From: JAWXCE01 sp034440495
Lineage (GTDB): Bacteria > Pseudomonadota > Alphaproteobacteria > Rhizobiales > Rhodomicrobiaceae
Assembly (NCBI GenBank): GCA_034440495.1
Contig: JAWXCE010000045.1
Span: forward strand, 49,333-113,332
Direction: 5' to 3'
Length of the DNA stretch: 64,000 nucleotides
Both the position numbers and the translations under genes were made by a program. Below, piece by piece: positions 17,820 to 28,093 of the stretch (positions are counted from its first letter, which is position 1; the number at the start of each line of letters is the position of its first letter). Below the pieces are notes generated by a model. The model searched no databases, was not told where the DNA came from, and saw only the letters and a program-made list of their open reading frames with translations.

Positions 17820-19310
17820 TCAAGATAGCGTCGGCATGGAAAAGCCCGCGCCGTCCTTCGGCTTTGGCCAACGTGTCGTGATGGTTTTGAGCCGCGTGTA
17901 AAATCGCACGCCCTCCGGCCCGTGCATGTGATGATCGCCGAACAGCGAGCGTTTCCAGCCACCGAAGCTGTGATACGCGACCGGCACTGGGATCGAGACG
18001 TTCACGCCGACCATGCCCGCCTGCACGCGGTTGGAAAACGCCCGCGCCGCCACGCCGTTCTGCGTGAAGATCGCGGCGCCGTTGCCGAATTCGTGGGCGT
18101 TGGTGAGATTGATTGCCTCGTCGAGCGACGGCGTGCGCACCACACCCAACACGGGGCCGAAAATCTCATCGCGGTAGATCCGCATGGCAGGCGTCACGCG
18201 GTCGAACAGGCTGCCGCCAATGAAGAAACCGTTCTCATAGCCTTGCAGCTTGAGGCCGCGCCCATCCACCACAAGCTCCGCGCCCTCCTCGACGCCTGTT
18301 GCGATATAGCCCGCAACCCTGTCGCGATGCTCGGCGGTGATAAGTGGCCCCATTTCTGCTTCCGGATCGAGCGAGGGCGCGACACGCAGCGCCTCGACAC
18401 GCGGTTTCAGCGCTCGCACCAGCGCGTCGCCCGTGCCGTCGCCTACCGCGACGGCGACCGAGATCGCCATGCAGCGCTCGCCCGCCGAGCCGTAAGCCGC
18501 GCTCATCAGCGCGTCCAGCGTGGCGTCCATGTCCGCGTCCGGCATGACGACCATGTGGTTTTTCGCGCCGCCGAGCGCTTGCACGCGCTTGCCCGCCGCG
18601 CTCCCCCGCGTATAAATCATCTGCGCGATGGGCGTGGAGCCGACGAAACTGATCGCCGCCACATCGGGGCTGTCGAGCAGCGTCTCCACCGCCTCGCGCC
18701 CGCCGTTCACCACGTTGAAGACGCCGCCGGGAAGCCCGGCCTCGGTCATCAACTCGGCGAGCAGCAGACATGGGCTAGGGTCTTTCTCGCTCGGCTTCAT
18801 GACGAACGTATTGCCGCAGGCGATGGCGACTGGGAACATCCACATCGGCACCATTACAGGGAAATTGAACGGGCTGATCCCCGCGCACACGCCCAATGGC
18901 TGGCGGACGGCGTGGCAATCGACGCCCGCGCCCACGTTCTCATGCGCAAGACCCGTAAGAGCGCTCGGGATGCCGCAGGCGAACTCCACCACCTCCAGCC
19001 CGCGCATCACTTCGCCACGCGCGTCGGACAGCACCTTGCCGTGCTCCTCGCTGATGAGTTTTGCCAGTTCATCCGTATGGCGCTCTACAAGCTCGCGGAA
19101 CTTGAACATTACGCGGGCGCGGCGGATGGGCGTCGTGTCGGCCCAAGCGGGAAACGCGGCTTTCGCGGCAGCGATAGCGGCTTGCGTGTCATCTCGGCCC
19201 GCCGCCGCCACGCCGCGGACCTGCGCGCCCAGCGAGGGATTAAATACAGGCGTCACAGCGCCATTTGCGGCAACGTGTTGGCCGCCAATATAGTGTCCCA
19301 ACGCCTGCAT
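17820..19310 (-). CDS. mmsA: Methylmalonate-semialdehyde dehydrogenase (CoA-acylating)
   Basis: This ALDH-superfamily enzyme converts methylmalonate semialdehyde or malonate semialdehyde plus CoA and NAD to propionyl- or acetyl-CoA, in valine, thymine and inositol catabolism. The 496 residues match the family. The motif [16 protein letters not shown] is typical of MmsA, LGGAKNH replaces the usual Glu-containing ALDH motif as expected for CoA-acylating members, and the catalytic Cys lies in GERCMAIS (about residue 285). It is a single gene on the minus strand with no valine-pathway neighbours. Assignment to this family is strong; the physiological substrate is inferred. Confidence 0.93.
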   Translation of the reverse strand: MQALGHYIGGQHVAANGAVTPVFNPSLGAQVRGVAAAGRDDTQAAIAAAKAAFPAWADTTPIRRARVMFKFRELVERHTDELAKLISEEHGKVLSDARGEVMRGLEVVEFACGIPSALTGLAHENVGAGVDCHAVRQPLGVCAGISPFNFPVMVPMWMFPVAIACGNTFVMKPSEKDPSPCLLLAELMTEAGLPGGVFNVVNGGREAVETLLDSPDVAAISFVGSTPIAQMIYTRGSAAGKRVQALGGAKNHMVVMPDADMDATLDALMSAAYGSAGERCMAISVAVAVGDGTGDALVRALKPRVEALRVAPSLDPEAEMGPLITAEHRDRVAGYIATGVEEGAELVVDGRGLKLQGYENGFFIGGSLFDRVTPAMRIYRDEIFGPVLGVVRTPSLDEAINLTNAHEFGNGAAIFTQNGVAARAFSNRVQAGMVGVNVSIPVPVAYHSFGGWKRSLFGDHHMHGPEGVRFYTRLKTITTRWPKPKDGAGFSMPTLS

Positions 19311-19635
19311 GGTCTAATCTCCGATGGTGTCTCTGCGACTGCGGCCATAAAATGGCGAACACTCTTTGATTACATTTATGACGGAAATACTATGCGCGTC
19401 CACGTGCGCTTTTGGCCGGGCGCACCTGGTGTTTAATCCAGTTCGCGATCTCGGATAACCGCATGTCGGGATCAAGCACGTCATTGTCGATGCTTAGCCG
19501 CCAGACAAGGTCGCGGCGAGCGGGGTCACGGCCGCACGTCCTGATCTCTACGGTTTGCTATCAGTCCTCGCAATTCGATAATAAACTCCAGGAATGCAGC
19601 TTGACCATCGCTGCCCATGGGTGAAATTTGATGCG
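19311..19635. other. Intergenic region with a possible minus-strand gene remnant
   Basis: This 325-bp gap lies between mmsA and mobA. On the minus strand, 19557 down to 19390 is open for 56 codons and has protein-like composition (RRDLVWRLSIDNDV, then LSEIANWIKHQV) before a TAG. It lacks a start codon and is preceded by stops, so it could be the tail of a lost gene. Otherwise nothing is recognised. Confidence 0.3.
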
Positions 19636-20280
19636 ATGAACGCTATCTCTAAAACGGTTGGTGTCGTGCTCGCAGGCGGGCAATCCCGCAGAATGCGCGG
19701 CGGCGACAAGGCTCTGCTCGCTTTTGGGCATGGCGCTCTCATGGGAAACGCCATTCAAAAACTCAAACCGCAGGTTTCGGAAGTCGTCATAAACGCCAAT
19801 GGCGATGCGGCGCGCTTTGCTCAATTTGGCATGCCAGTGGTTGCGGACACAATCGGCGTTGGCGCAGGCCCGCTTGCGGGCATACTTGCCGGAATGAGGT
19901 GGGCTGCAGCCAATCGCGATGGAATTACGTTTATTGCCACCTCGGCCTGCGACACTCCGTTTTTTCCCGGTGATCTTGTCGAACGTTTCATAGCGCAAAT
20001 TGGTGAGAATGACCGTGGCGTTGCTATCGCAGCCTCAAGAGGCTGCACTCATCAGGCATTCGGGCTATGGCCAGTCGCTTTGGCTGACGATCTTGAGGAC
20101 GCTTTGGCGTCGGGCGCTCGAAAAGTGCTGGATTGGGCGCAACGGCACGGCGCTGTCGAAGTTTGCTTCGATAACATCGAAGCGGGTGGGCAGGCTATCG
20201 ATCCATTTTTCAATGCCAACACCCCCGAGGAACTTGCCGCCGCAAATGCATTTCTCGAACGACTTGAAGGCTCCTCATGA
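19636..20280 (+). CDS. mobA: Molybdenum cofactor guanylyltransferase MobA
   Basis: MobA attaches GMP to molybdopterin to make the MGD cofactor in the cytoplasm. The 214-residue product starts with the nucleotide-binding signature VLAGGQSRRMRGGDKALL, and the second motif is ATSACDTPFFP. ATG at 19636 puts the signature at residue about 10, as usual; an upstream TTG/ATG frame to 19594 is possible but unlikely. The stop overlaps the fdhD start (ATGA), so the two are an operon. MGD is used by formate dehydrogenases and other DMSO reductase-family enzymes. The molybdenum enzyme at 32-38 kb is of the xanthine oxidase family and would need a different cofactor form. Confidence 0.93.
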   Translation: MNAISKTVGVVLAGGQSRRMRGGDKALLAFGHGALMGNAIQKLKPQVSEVVINANGDAARFAQFGMPVVADTIGVGAGPLAGILAGMRWAAANRDGITFIATSACDTPFFPGDLVERFIAQIGENDRGVAIAASRGCTHQAFGLWPVALADDLEDALASGARKVLDWAQRHGAVEVCFDNIEAGGQAIDPFFNANTPEELAAANAFLERLEGSS

Positions 20281-21143
20281 AAGCTAAAGCGGACTTTCTG
20301 GAACCCGATAGTGACGAACTGGCCCCAATGCTCGCCGAGCCGCTAAGAACGGAATGCGCCGTTCGCATTCTTGACAGCGGCGAAAACGGCGTCGCAATGG
20401 CTCGCGACGTGGCGGGAGAGACGCCGGTTTCCATCACCTATAACGGCATGGCCTACGCCGTGATGATGGCGACGCCCATCGATCTAGAGGATTTCGCCGC
20501 CGGTTTTTCGCTCACCCAAGGCGCAATCGATTCGATAACGGACATTGCAGAGATTAGCGTTCACGCAACGCCGAAAGGCATCGTGCTGCGCATACAGGTG
20601 CCGCACGAGCGGTTTGCAGCCCTTGCCGCCAGGCGGCGCAATGTTGTGGGGCAAACGGGCTGCGGGATATGTGGCATCATCGAGCTGGAAAATGCGCTTC
20701 TGCCGCTTAACCCGCTCGATCAGCCGCCAAAACTTGAAACCGATATAATATTTAAGGCTCTGGCGTCGATGCGCGCGCGCCAGCCGCTTCACGAGGCTAC
20801 GGGGGCCATGCATGCGGCCGCATTTTTTGACACAAATGGCGCATGCCTTGAGGTGCGCGAGGATGTTGGCCGACATAACGCTTTCGACAAATTGATAGGA
20901 GCGCTTTTGCGTGGTGGCCGCGATCCGAGCAAAGGGTTTGCGGTGCTAACAAGCCGCTGCTCGTACGAGCTTGTGGAAAAGGCGGTGCTGGCGCGCATCG
21001 GTTTACTGGTCACGGTGTCGGCGCCAACCTCTCTGGCGGTTGATCGTGCGCGGCAGGGTGAGCTAACGCTCATATCCCTTGCAAGACCCGACAGCGCGCT
21101 GGTTTTCAACGATCCTGCGGGAATGTTTCAGACGCAAGATTAA
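20277..21143 (+). CDS. fdhD: Formate dehydrogenase sulfurtransferase FdhD
   Basis: FdhD transfers sulfur from IscS to the molybdenum cofactor before insertion into formate dehydrogenase. The 288-residue length fits. The catalytic cysteine motif is QTGCGICG (about residues 129-136), and EDVGRHNAFDKLIGA is the conserved cofactor-binding loop. It overlaps mobA by four bases. No formate dehydrogenase structural gene lies in the window, so the target enzyme must be elsewhere. Confidence 0.94.
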   Translation: MKAKADFLEPDSDELAPMLAEPLRTECAVRILDSGENGVAMARDVAGETPVSITYNGMAYAVMMATPIDLEDFAAGFSLTQGAIDSITDIAEISVHATPKGIVLRIQVPHERFAALAARRRNVVGQTGCGICGIIELENALLPLNPLDQPPKLETDIIFKALASMRARQPLHEATGAMHAAAFFDTNGACLEVREDVGRHNAFDKLIGALLRGGRDPSKGFAVLTSRCSYELVEKAVLARIGLLVTVSAPTSLAVDRARQGELTLISLARPDSALVFNDPAGMFQTQD

Positions 21144-21151
21144 CGCCCTTG

Positions 21152-21931
21152 TCAGGCAGGCGGTATGGTGCTGGATCTCAAGGATGGTTTCAATTCGGAA
21201 GCGGCGATGACGCCATCGTCCGCACGCTCGAATTTGCGGCGCAATGGAATTGCGGCGAGAGATAAAACCGCCAGCCCCACCAAGCCCGCGATAATTTCTG
21301 GCGTGAGTATCGAGCTGATGGAGATGGCTCCCTCCCGTGCAAGCGCGTCGTCTATCCCCGCCCCCGCAAGCGAAAACACAACCGTACCGGGGATAATGCC
21401 GATGAACGTTGTCAGCACGAAGGTTTTGAGTCCAACGCCTGCAAAGGCGGGCGCCAGGTTGACCAGAAAAAATGGAAACAGCGGCACCAGGCGCAGCACG
21501 AGCAGGTAAGACCAGGCGTTCTTTTTAATATTTTGCGTTAATGTCGCCCCTTGCGGCCCTAAGCGGTCTAGCGCCTGTTCGCCGAGAATTGCTTTCGCCA
21601 GCAGAAAAATCAGAGTGGCGCCAATGGTCGCGCCCAAAACTGTAAGCGTCGATCCTGCCACTGTGCCGAATAGGAAGCCGCCTGTGAGAGTAAGCAACAC
21701 CGCGCCAGGCAGCGAAAAGGCGACTGCTGCGATATAGATCAGCGTGTAAAGAGCTGCCGAAAGAAGCAGGTGAGATGCCACGAACGCGGTCAGTTCGGCG
21801 CGGTTCGCGCGCAAGGTTTCGAGCGTCAGATACTGGGTGATGCCGCTAAAATGCATGGCGACCAACGCCGCTACGGCTACCAGAGCCAGCCATACCCTTT
21901 TGCTTCGAAGCAAGTTCATCACAATACCCAT
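21152..21931 (-). CDS. TVP38/TMEM64 (DedA-like) membrane protein
   Basis: About 259 residues with six hydrophobic segments. The conserved family motifs are visible: GGFLFGTVAGSTLTVLGATIGA, and RLVPLFPFFLVNLAPAF followed by FIGIIPGTVVFSLAGAG. Family members are DedA-superfamily proteins that probably move lipids between membrane leaflets; the specific role here is unknown. The start is uncertain among ATGs at 21931, 21919 and 22000, none with a strong ribosome site; 21931 or 21919 gives the usual length. It is convergent with fdhD, eight bases apart. Confidence 0.88.
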   Translation of the reverse strand: MGIVMNLLRSKRVWLALVAVAALVAMHFSGITQYLTLETLRANRAELTAFVASHLLLSAALYTLIYIAAVAFSLPGAVLLTLTGGFLFGTVAGSTLTVLGATIGATLIFLLAKAILGEQALDRLGPQGATLTQNIKKNAWSYLLVLRLVPLFPFFLVNLAPAFAGVGLKTFVLTTFIGIIPGTVVFSLAGAGIDDALAREGAISISSILTPEIIAGLVGLAVLSLAAIPLRRKFERADDGVIAASELKPSLRSSTIPPA

Positions 21932-22009
21932 CGAGTTTGAGAAAATCGGTAACCGCACATTGCTGATGCTAGAGCCTGATGGTTTAAGGTAGAACCGCAC
22001 TCAGCGCCT

Positions 22010-22261
22010 CTAGGCTTTCGGCACTAAGCGCCATTGTGTTTCCGAAGAATGCTCAACTCGGTGTGAAGTGTGGTTCTTGCACAGGCTGGCGCTTCGACAT
22101 CCCGCGATTGCCGAGAGATCAAGCAAAATTGCGGACCCGCGCGTGATCCAGAAATATGCGCCAGCGCCAACAAGTGCGCAAACGGCAAGACATGAAATGA
22201 ATAAAATCAGTTTTATTGGTTGAAAAAAGCGGCAGATGATTCCGCCGCCTCTGATTAGCAT
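22010..22261 (-). CDS. Small single-helix membrane protein coupled to the esterase gene
   Basis: 83 residues with one strongly hydrophobic helix (about 17-40, LILFISCLAVCALVGAGAYF) and a basic C-terminal part. Its ATG overlaps the stop of the upstream esterase gene as TAATG, a usual sign of translational coupling and the main reason to accept it. No family recognised. It could still be a chance frame. Confidence 0.4.
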   Translation of the reverse strand: MLIRGGGIICRFFQPIKLILFISCLAVCALVGAGAYFWITRGSAILLDLSAIAGCRSASLCKNHTSHRVEHSSETQWRLVPKA

Positions 22262-23337
22262 TAACGAGAAGGCGCGTCCTCTACATCTTCAAAAGCCTCG
22301 CGCATGTTGTTTGCGGCGAAGTCTTGAGCGTCGTCAGCGTCATCGACCACAGCCGCCATGCCGAAAAACTCGTGCGTGGCGCCGCTATATTGCTCGTAAG
22401 AAACGCTAACGTCTGCTTTGCGTAGAGCGTCGCGCAGTTTTTCGCCATCGTTTAGCAATGGGTCGATCTCGGCTGTGATGATTGTCGCGCCTGGCAGACC
22501 TTTCAGGTTTGCTTTCACGAGATTTATCATCGGGCTCTTCATGCCAGCTTCGCCGAGCGCGTGTTTGCCGAACCATTCCATCATCGCTTTGTTAAGCGGC
22601 ACGGCGTTGGCGTTGTCCTGGTAGGACTCGGTATTCATGTCAGTATCGGCGATTGGGTAAACCAGAACCATATGAACCGGCATCGTCACGTTCTGATCGC
22701 GGGCCATAATAGCGACATTTGCAGCAAGGTTGCCACCAGCGCTCTCGCCAAGCACGGCTACTTTGCGCGGATCGCCGCCCCACTCAGCCGCTTTCGACAA
22801 CGCCCACTTATAGCCAGCGAATGCATCCTCATGTGATGCGGGGAACTTGGCTTCCGGCGCGCGGCGATACTCAATCGACACAACGATTGCATTTGTCTTT
22901 TCAGCAATGCTCATAGCTGAAGCTTCGTAAGTGTTGATGTCAGCAATCACGAAACCTCCACCGTGGTAATAAACGATCACTGGAAACGCTGTGTCATCGC
23001 TGTCTTTTTCATCAGGGATATAAACACGGGCTGGTTGGGGGCCTGCCGCGCCGGGGTAAGTAACGTCAATTTTTTTAACTTTTAGCGGCTCCGGCGTTTC
23101 CTGCTCTTCCGCTAAAAGCGCCTTCACGGCATCGGCGGGCGTCGGCTGTTTGCGAGCCTCTTCAGGCGTCAGCGTCTCAATTGCCTTGCCGTTAAGTTTC
23201 TGCAGACTTTCAATAACGTTGCCCATGTCGCTGTCAGCGCGATCAATGGTCTTTTTGAAATCTTGCGCCATTGCCTGCGACGCAAGCAACGCGCCTACCG
23301 CCGCCGCAACGGACAGCAAAAGGTTTAGCCGTTTCAT
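22261..23337 (-). CDS. Exported alpha/beta hydrolase (HSL-type esterase)
   Basis: 358 residues with a clear signal peptide (about 1-24, cut near AMA-QD), so periplasmic or secreted. The hormone-sensitive-lipase oxyanion motif YYHGGGFV and nucleophile motif LGESAGGN are present. The catalytic Asp (AEIDPLL) and His (GATHEFFG) are in the expected C-terminal positions. An acidic linker of about 70 residues precedes the hydrolase fold. It should cleave short-chain esters or similar small substrates; specificity is not predictable. It is followed by the coupled small membrane protein gene. Confidence 0.9.
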   Translation of the reverse strand: MKRLNLLLSVAAAVGALLASQAMAQDFKKTIDRADSDMGNVIESLQKLNGKAIETLTPEEARKQPTPADAVKALLAEEQETPEPLKVKKIDVTYPGAAGPQPARVYIPDEKDSDDTAFPVIVYYHGGGFVIADINTYEASAMSIAEKTNAIVVSIEYRRAPEAKFPASHEDAFAGYKWALSKAAEWGGDPRKVAVLGESAGGNLAANVAIMARDQNVTMPVHMVLVYPIADTDMNTESYQDNANAVPLNKAMMEWFGKHALGEAGMKSPMINLVKANLKGLPGATIITAEIDPLLNDGEKLRDALRKADVSVSYEQYSGATHEFFGMAAVVDDADDAQDFAANNMREAFEDVEDAPSR

Positions 23338-23428
23338 ATAAATTTCCTGTTCGTTGAAGTGGACGCTGTTTCAACAAACGCATGTATGAAAGGTTCCTTT
23401 TGCACAAATGAGCACGGGAATGCCTGCT

Positions 23429-24082
23429 TTAGCCTCGGGAAACCACCGTTATATCGACAGTAAGCGGGTCACCGGAGATGGCGCCTTTAGGGTCAGACGC
23501 CACAATGTCGAAGCTTGCCAAGGCTCCATTCGAGCCGTCGTGGACGAAAAGCACGCGGCTCGATTCAATATCGGCTTGGCTGAAGCTAGAAACCTGGGTG
23601 TTTTTGGATGGCGCAAGCGCAAGAAAACCGTTCTTCACATTCGAAACATTCAGGATAATGTCCTTCGTCTTGTCGTCATGATCGAAGGCGGAGATGTCCT
23701 CGGTGGTAATGAGTACGGAACGCCCCCGTGTTACGGATACTTTCAGGTCGCCAGCCAAACGCGGCGGCGCGTTGCGAAGCTCGGCGCTCAGTTCGCCACC
23801 CATCTCCATGGCGAGCTGGCCATACTGGACTTCGCCATTAACAGCGCCGGAACTGCGGATGGTGATAAGGTTCTTAATGACAACATTGCCCTGTAGTGTG
23901 CCGCGCACATCCGCGGTCACGGTTCTGACCTTGCCATGCAGGCGGCCACCCTCATGCACTATGAGTTCATCGGCGATGAGTTCGCCCTCGATATATCCGT
24001 GCACTTCGATCTGACGGCAATTACGGATCGCTCCGATGACTGTGGTGTCTTTCTGGATGACGGTTTGGCTGGACTGCGCCAT
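23429..24082 (-). CDS. Bactofilin with a C-terminal cadherin/CSPG-like domain
   Basis: Residues about 1-115 form a bactofilin beta-helix (IRNCRQIEVHGYIEGELIAD, LHGKVRTVTADVRGTLQG), a polymer-forming cytoskeletal fold. Residues about 125-217 differ: ISAFDHDD, NVKNGFLAL, SFSQADIESSRVLFVHDG and a final VDITVV strand resemble the repeat unit of chondroitin sulfate proteoglycan/cadherin-like extracellular domains. No signal peptide is visible, as usual for bactofilins. The combination is unusual. Alone on the minus strand. Confidence 0.8.
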   Translation of the reverse strand: MAQSSQTVIQKDTTVIGAIRNCRQIEVHGYIEGELIADELIVHEGGRLHGKVRTVTADVRGTLQGNVVIKNLITIRSSGAVNGEVQYGQLAMEMGGELSAELRNAPPRLAGDLKVSVTRGRSVLITTEDISAFDHDDKTKDIILNVSNVKNGFLALAPSKNTQVSSFSQADIESSRVLFVHDGSNGALASFDIVASDPKGAISGDPLTVDITVVSRG

Positions 24083-24336
24083 GGAGGGGGACTCTCTTTG
24101 TTTTAGTAGGGTACTGATCGGCGCTCTGAACCGCGCCGTGCGCCATCTCAGGAACGTCGAATGATTCGATAGCGCTTAGGACATAACTATACAACCAAAA
24201 GCGCAAAGTTGGGGCGGGATTGGTGAAAGCAGACGCACCGACACAGCACTGACGCTTTCCTCAGACCAGATTTACACCGTTTCCGCCGACAATCGCGCGG
24301 ACGGAGCCTCTTTGATCGGCCAGTTCAGCAAAGCTG

Positions 24337-25473
24337 CTAAACGCCAAGCGCGACACAGGCCCACCACATCGAGTCGTAAGACTTTGTCGCGTCATAGATT
24401 CGCCCGCCGAGCCAGGCGCCGAGAAAGCTGCCAACCTGATGCGACAGGAACACCACGCCGTACAGCATCGAAAGCCACCTGGCGCCGAAGAATGTCACCA
24501 GCATTCCGCTCGTCAGCGGGATCGTACCCAGCCACAACAGGCCGAGAAGCACCGCGAAAACTAGCACGCTTGCCTGTGTGAGCGGCACATAAAGAAAGCC
24601 TAGAAAGATTACGGCGCGCAACGTGTAGAGAATGGTCAGGGCGATACGCTTTTCCATGAAATCGCCCGCGCGCCCGCAAAGATAGGTGCCTGCGATATTT
24701 GCAAGGCCAACGAGCATGAGCGCGATGACCCCTAGTTGAGGGGTAAAACCCTTCTCCACCAGATAGCCAGGCAAGTGCACCGCGACGAATGCGATGTGAA
24801 AGCCGCAGACGAAAAACCCGGCGGTCAGTAGCCAGAAGCCCTTATGTGCTAAGGCCTCATACAGCGCATCGCGCAACTTCTGAGTGCTTTGACTTGCGGC
24901 GGGTGGCGGCCCGCTCGCCAGCGCCCACCCAAGCGGGGCCATCACCGCTGCAACCGCCGCAAGGACTAAAAGGCTAAACACCCATCCATAGCCGTCCATC
25001 AGCACATGTGCGAAGGGAAGCGCCACAAACTGCCCGACCGCGCTGCCCATGGTCGCCAGACTGAGCGCAAGCTGACGTTTGTTGTCCGGCGCGGCGCGAC
25101 CAACGACGCCCAGCACCGCCGAGAAGCCTGTGCCAGCAACGCCAAGGCCGATCATCACGCCACTGATGACAAGTCCCTTCTCGTCCGTCGCATTCGCCAT
25201 GATGACAAGGCCCGTGATGTACAAAGCCGCGCCTGCCGCAATTACGCGGATCGAGCCGAACTTATCCGCGAAAGCCCCGGCAAACGGCGCCGCCGCGCCC
25301 CATGCCAGATTGAGCAGTGCGATGGCGAGCGCCACACTTTCACGGCCGATTCCCAAATCGCGGCTAATAGGCGCGACGTAAAGTCCGAAGGTTTGCCGAA
25401 TGCCCATGTTAATGGCGAGGATTGCGGCGCCCGCGACAACGACGATTCAAAACCCGTTCAGCGCACGCTGCAT
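24337..25473 (-). pseudogene. MFS transporter gene interrupted by an early UGA
   Basis: The frame from ATG 25473 (preceded by gttgaggcg) reads eight codons ending ALNGF, meets TGA at 25449-25447, then continues in the same frame with IVVVAGAAILAINMGIRQTF and a full 12-helix major facilitator protein to 24337. Relatives I recall have Trp at this position in the first helix, so a TGG to TGA change is the simplest reading. An internal ATG at 25407 would lose most of helix 1. The rest is intact, with conserved loop motifs such as FADKFGSIR, so the mutation is recent, or a readthrough or sequencing error. Substrate unknown; monocarboxylate or cyanate-type MFS proteins look similar. Confidence 0.75.
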
Positions 25474-25505
25474 CGCCTCAACCCTATGACCAATCATTGC
25501 TCAGC

Positions 25506-25590
25506 TGTCATTCCCGCAACGGCGGAACTCCAGCCTTCTTTTGTAAGCTTCCGCTTACCGCACCGGATTCCTGCTTTCGCGGGGATGACA
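25506..25590. repeat. REP-like inverted repeat
   Basis: The left end tgtcattcccgc and the right end gcggggatgaca are imperfect inverted copies, with further pairing of cggaactcc and ggattcctg, around a short unpaired centre. A related element with the same tgtcattcc/ggaatgaca ends lies at 53297-53371. Similar intergenic repeats are common in alphaproteobacteria. Confidence 0.7.
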
Positions 25591-25739
25591 AATACTAACG
25601 CGCAAGTCCCGGCGCCGAGTTTTCATTATTTTGCGGGTAGGATGGCTGAGGCGTGTCAAATGTCTAGGAGTAACCGCGCACTACGATTATGCAAAATTGT
25701 TATGACTTTCGGCGGAAAACGGAATACTCGGTGGCGCTG

Positions 25740-26201
25740 ATGGCTGGCAAATGGATCGCGACAAAAATCCTGTTCCCTTACTGGCGGCTGACGCGGGGCA
25801 TGACGCTGGGCGCCCAAGGCGTCGTAATTGACGGCGGTGGCCGCGTACTCCTCATCCGCCACGGCTATCGCCCGGGGTGGCATTTCCCCGGCGGGGGCGT
25901 TGACTGGCGCGAAACCGTCGAGGCGGCCATGCGGCGCGAGGTGTTCGAAGAAACTGGCGTCATCGTCGAAGGGTCGCCCGTGCTGCACGGTTTTTTCGCC
26001 AACTTCCAGACAGCGCCGTCGGATCATATAGCGGTTTTTATCGTGCGCGACTGGCGCCAGCCCGCCGTGCCGCCGCCCAATCGCGAAATCACCGAGCAGC
26101 GATTTTTCGACCCAGCATCTCCTTCCGATGACATATCGCCGGGCGCCCGCCGCCGCCTCGCCGAACTCTTCGGGAAAACGCCAGTATCACAGGTTTGGTG
26201 A
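25740..26201 (+). CDS. NUDIX hydrolase
   Basis: 153 residues from ATG 25740 (the frame opens at 25689). The complete Nudix box GGGVDWRETVEAAMRREVFEETGV sits at about residues 45-68 and gives the metal-binding Glu residues for hydrolysis of a nucleoside diphosphate linked to another group. N-terminal residues 1-30 are basic and hydrophobic. Substrate unknown. It is convergent with the ABC permease gene, eight bases away. Confidence 0.88.
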   Translation: MAGKWIATKILFPYWRLTRGMTLGAQGVVIDGGGRVLLIRHGYRPGWHFPGGGVDWRETVEAAMRREVFEETGVIVEGSPVLHGFFANFQTAPSDHIAVFIVRDWRQPAVPPPNREITEQRFFDPASPSDDISPGARRRLAELFGKTPVSQVW

Positions 26202-26208
26202 AGAAGCG

Positions 26209-26966
26209 TCAGGTTTTCAGCCGGTAGCCGGTGCGAAAAATCCACCAGATTGCGGTGAGGCAGAGGGTGAAAAAGCCAAGCGTCATGGCGAGGCTTAGGG
26301 CCACATTCACATCGGCGACGCCGTAAAAGCTCCAGCGGAAGGCGCTGATGAGGTAGACGATCGGGTTGAACAGCGTTACCGTTTGCCATTCGGACGGCAG
26401 GACGCTGATCGAGTAGAATGCGCCACCCAAGAACGTCAGCGGCGTAATGACTAGCAGCGGCACGAATTGCAGCTTCTCGAAACCGTCCGCCCACACGCCG
26501 ATAATGAAGCCGAACAGGCTGAATGTGACGGCGGTCAACACCAGGAAGCAGATCATGAAGAGCGGGTGTTCGATTCGCAAAGGCACGAATAGGCTCGCCG
26601 TCGCCAGAATAATCAATGCTATAAGGATGGATTTTGTGGCGGCAGCGCCGACATAGCCGAGCACGATTTCCAGCGGCGAAATCGGGGCTGACAGAATTTC
26701 GTACATGGTGCCGGTGAATTTCGGAAAATAGATACCGAACGAGGCATTGGCGACGCTTTCGGTCAGCAGCGTCAGCATGATGAGGCCGGGAACGATAAAT
26801 GCGCCGTAACTGACTCCGTCGATCTGCGCAATGCGGGAGCCAATGGCCGCGCCGAACACGACGAAATATAGCGTCGTCGTTATAACGGGCGCAGCCACGC
26901 TTTGAAACAGCGTGCGCCCCCAGCGCGCCATCTCAAAAGCGTAAATGGCGCGAACGGCTCCTAAAT

Positions 26967-26970
<4 letters not shown>
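26209..26970 (-). CDS. ABC-2 type exporter permease
   Basis: 253 residues with six hydrophobic helices, of the ABC-2 exporter family (YadH/NodJ type); the family signature region [21 protein letters not shown] is present. Its ATG overlaps the stop of the ATPase gene by four bases, so the pair is co-translated. It probably exports a small molecule or polysaccharide; the substrate is not predictable. Confidence 0.9.
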
Positions 26971-27893
<923 letters not shown>

Positions 27894-28093
27894 GAATGGC
27901 GCCGGGCGAGAGTTCAAATGCCTGTGAATGGCCGAAGTTGTAGGCCATAAAATGGCGAAGAGGCAAGTTTTCGATAATTAGTTCAATTTGCAGCCCTGTT
28001 GTCTGTGCAAACCATGGCCGCTTGTCTTCCTTGGTTAAGCTGGTTATGCGTTAAAAGTTACGGCGACAGTTTTCCCTACGTAGGGAGGACGTT

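Noticed and set aside
17922..19436. Plus-strand open frame of 504 codons opposite mmsA
   Set aside because: The minus strand encodes a complete methylmalonate-semialdehyde dehydrogenase. The plus frame is His/Arg-rich and without motifs, as expected of an antisense shadow in GC-rich DNA.
25447..25449. UGA read as Trp or selenocysteine in the MFS gene
   Set aside because: Other genes in the window, such as ccmI and ccmH, end in UGA, so it is a normal stop here. No selenocysteine-type hairpin follows, and MFS proteins are not selenoproteins.
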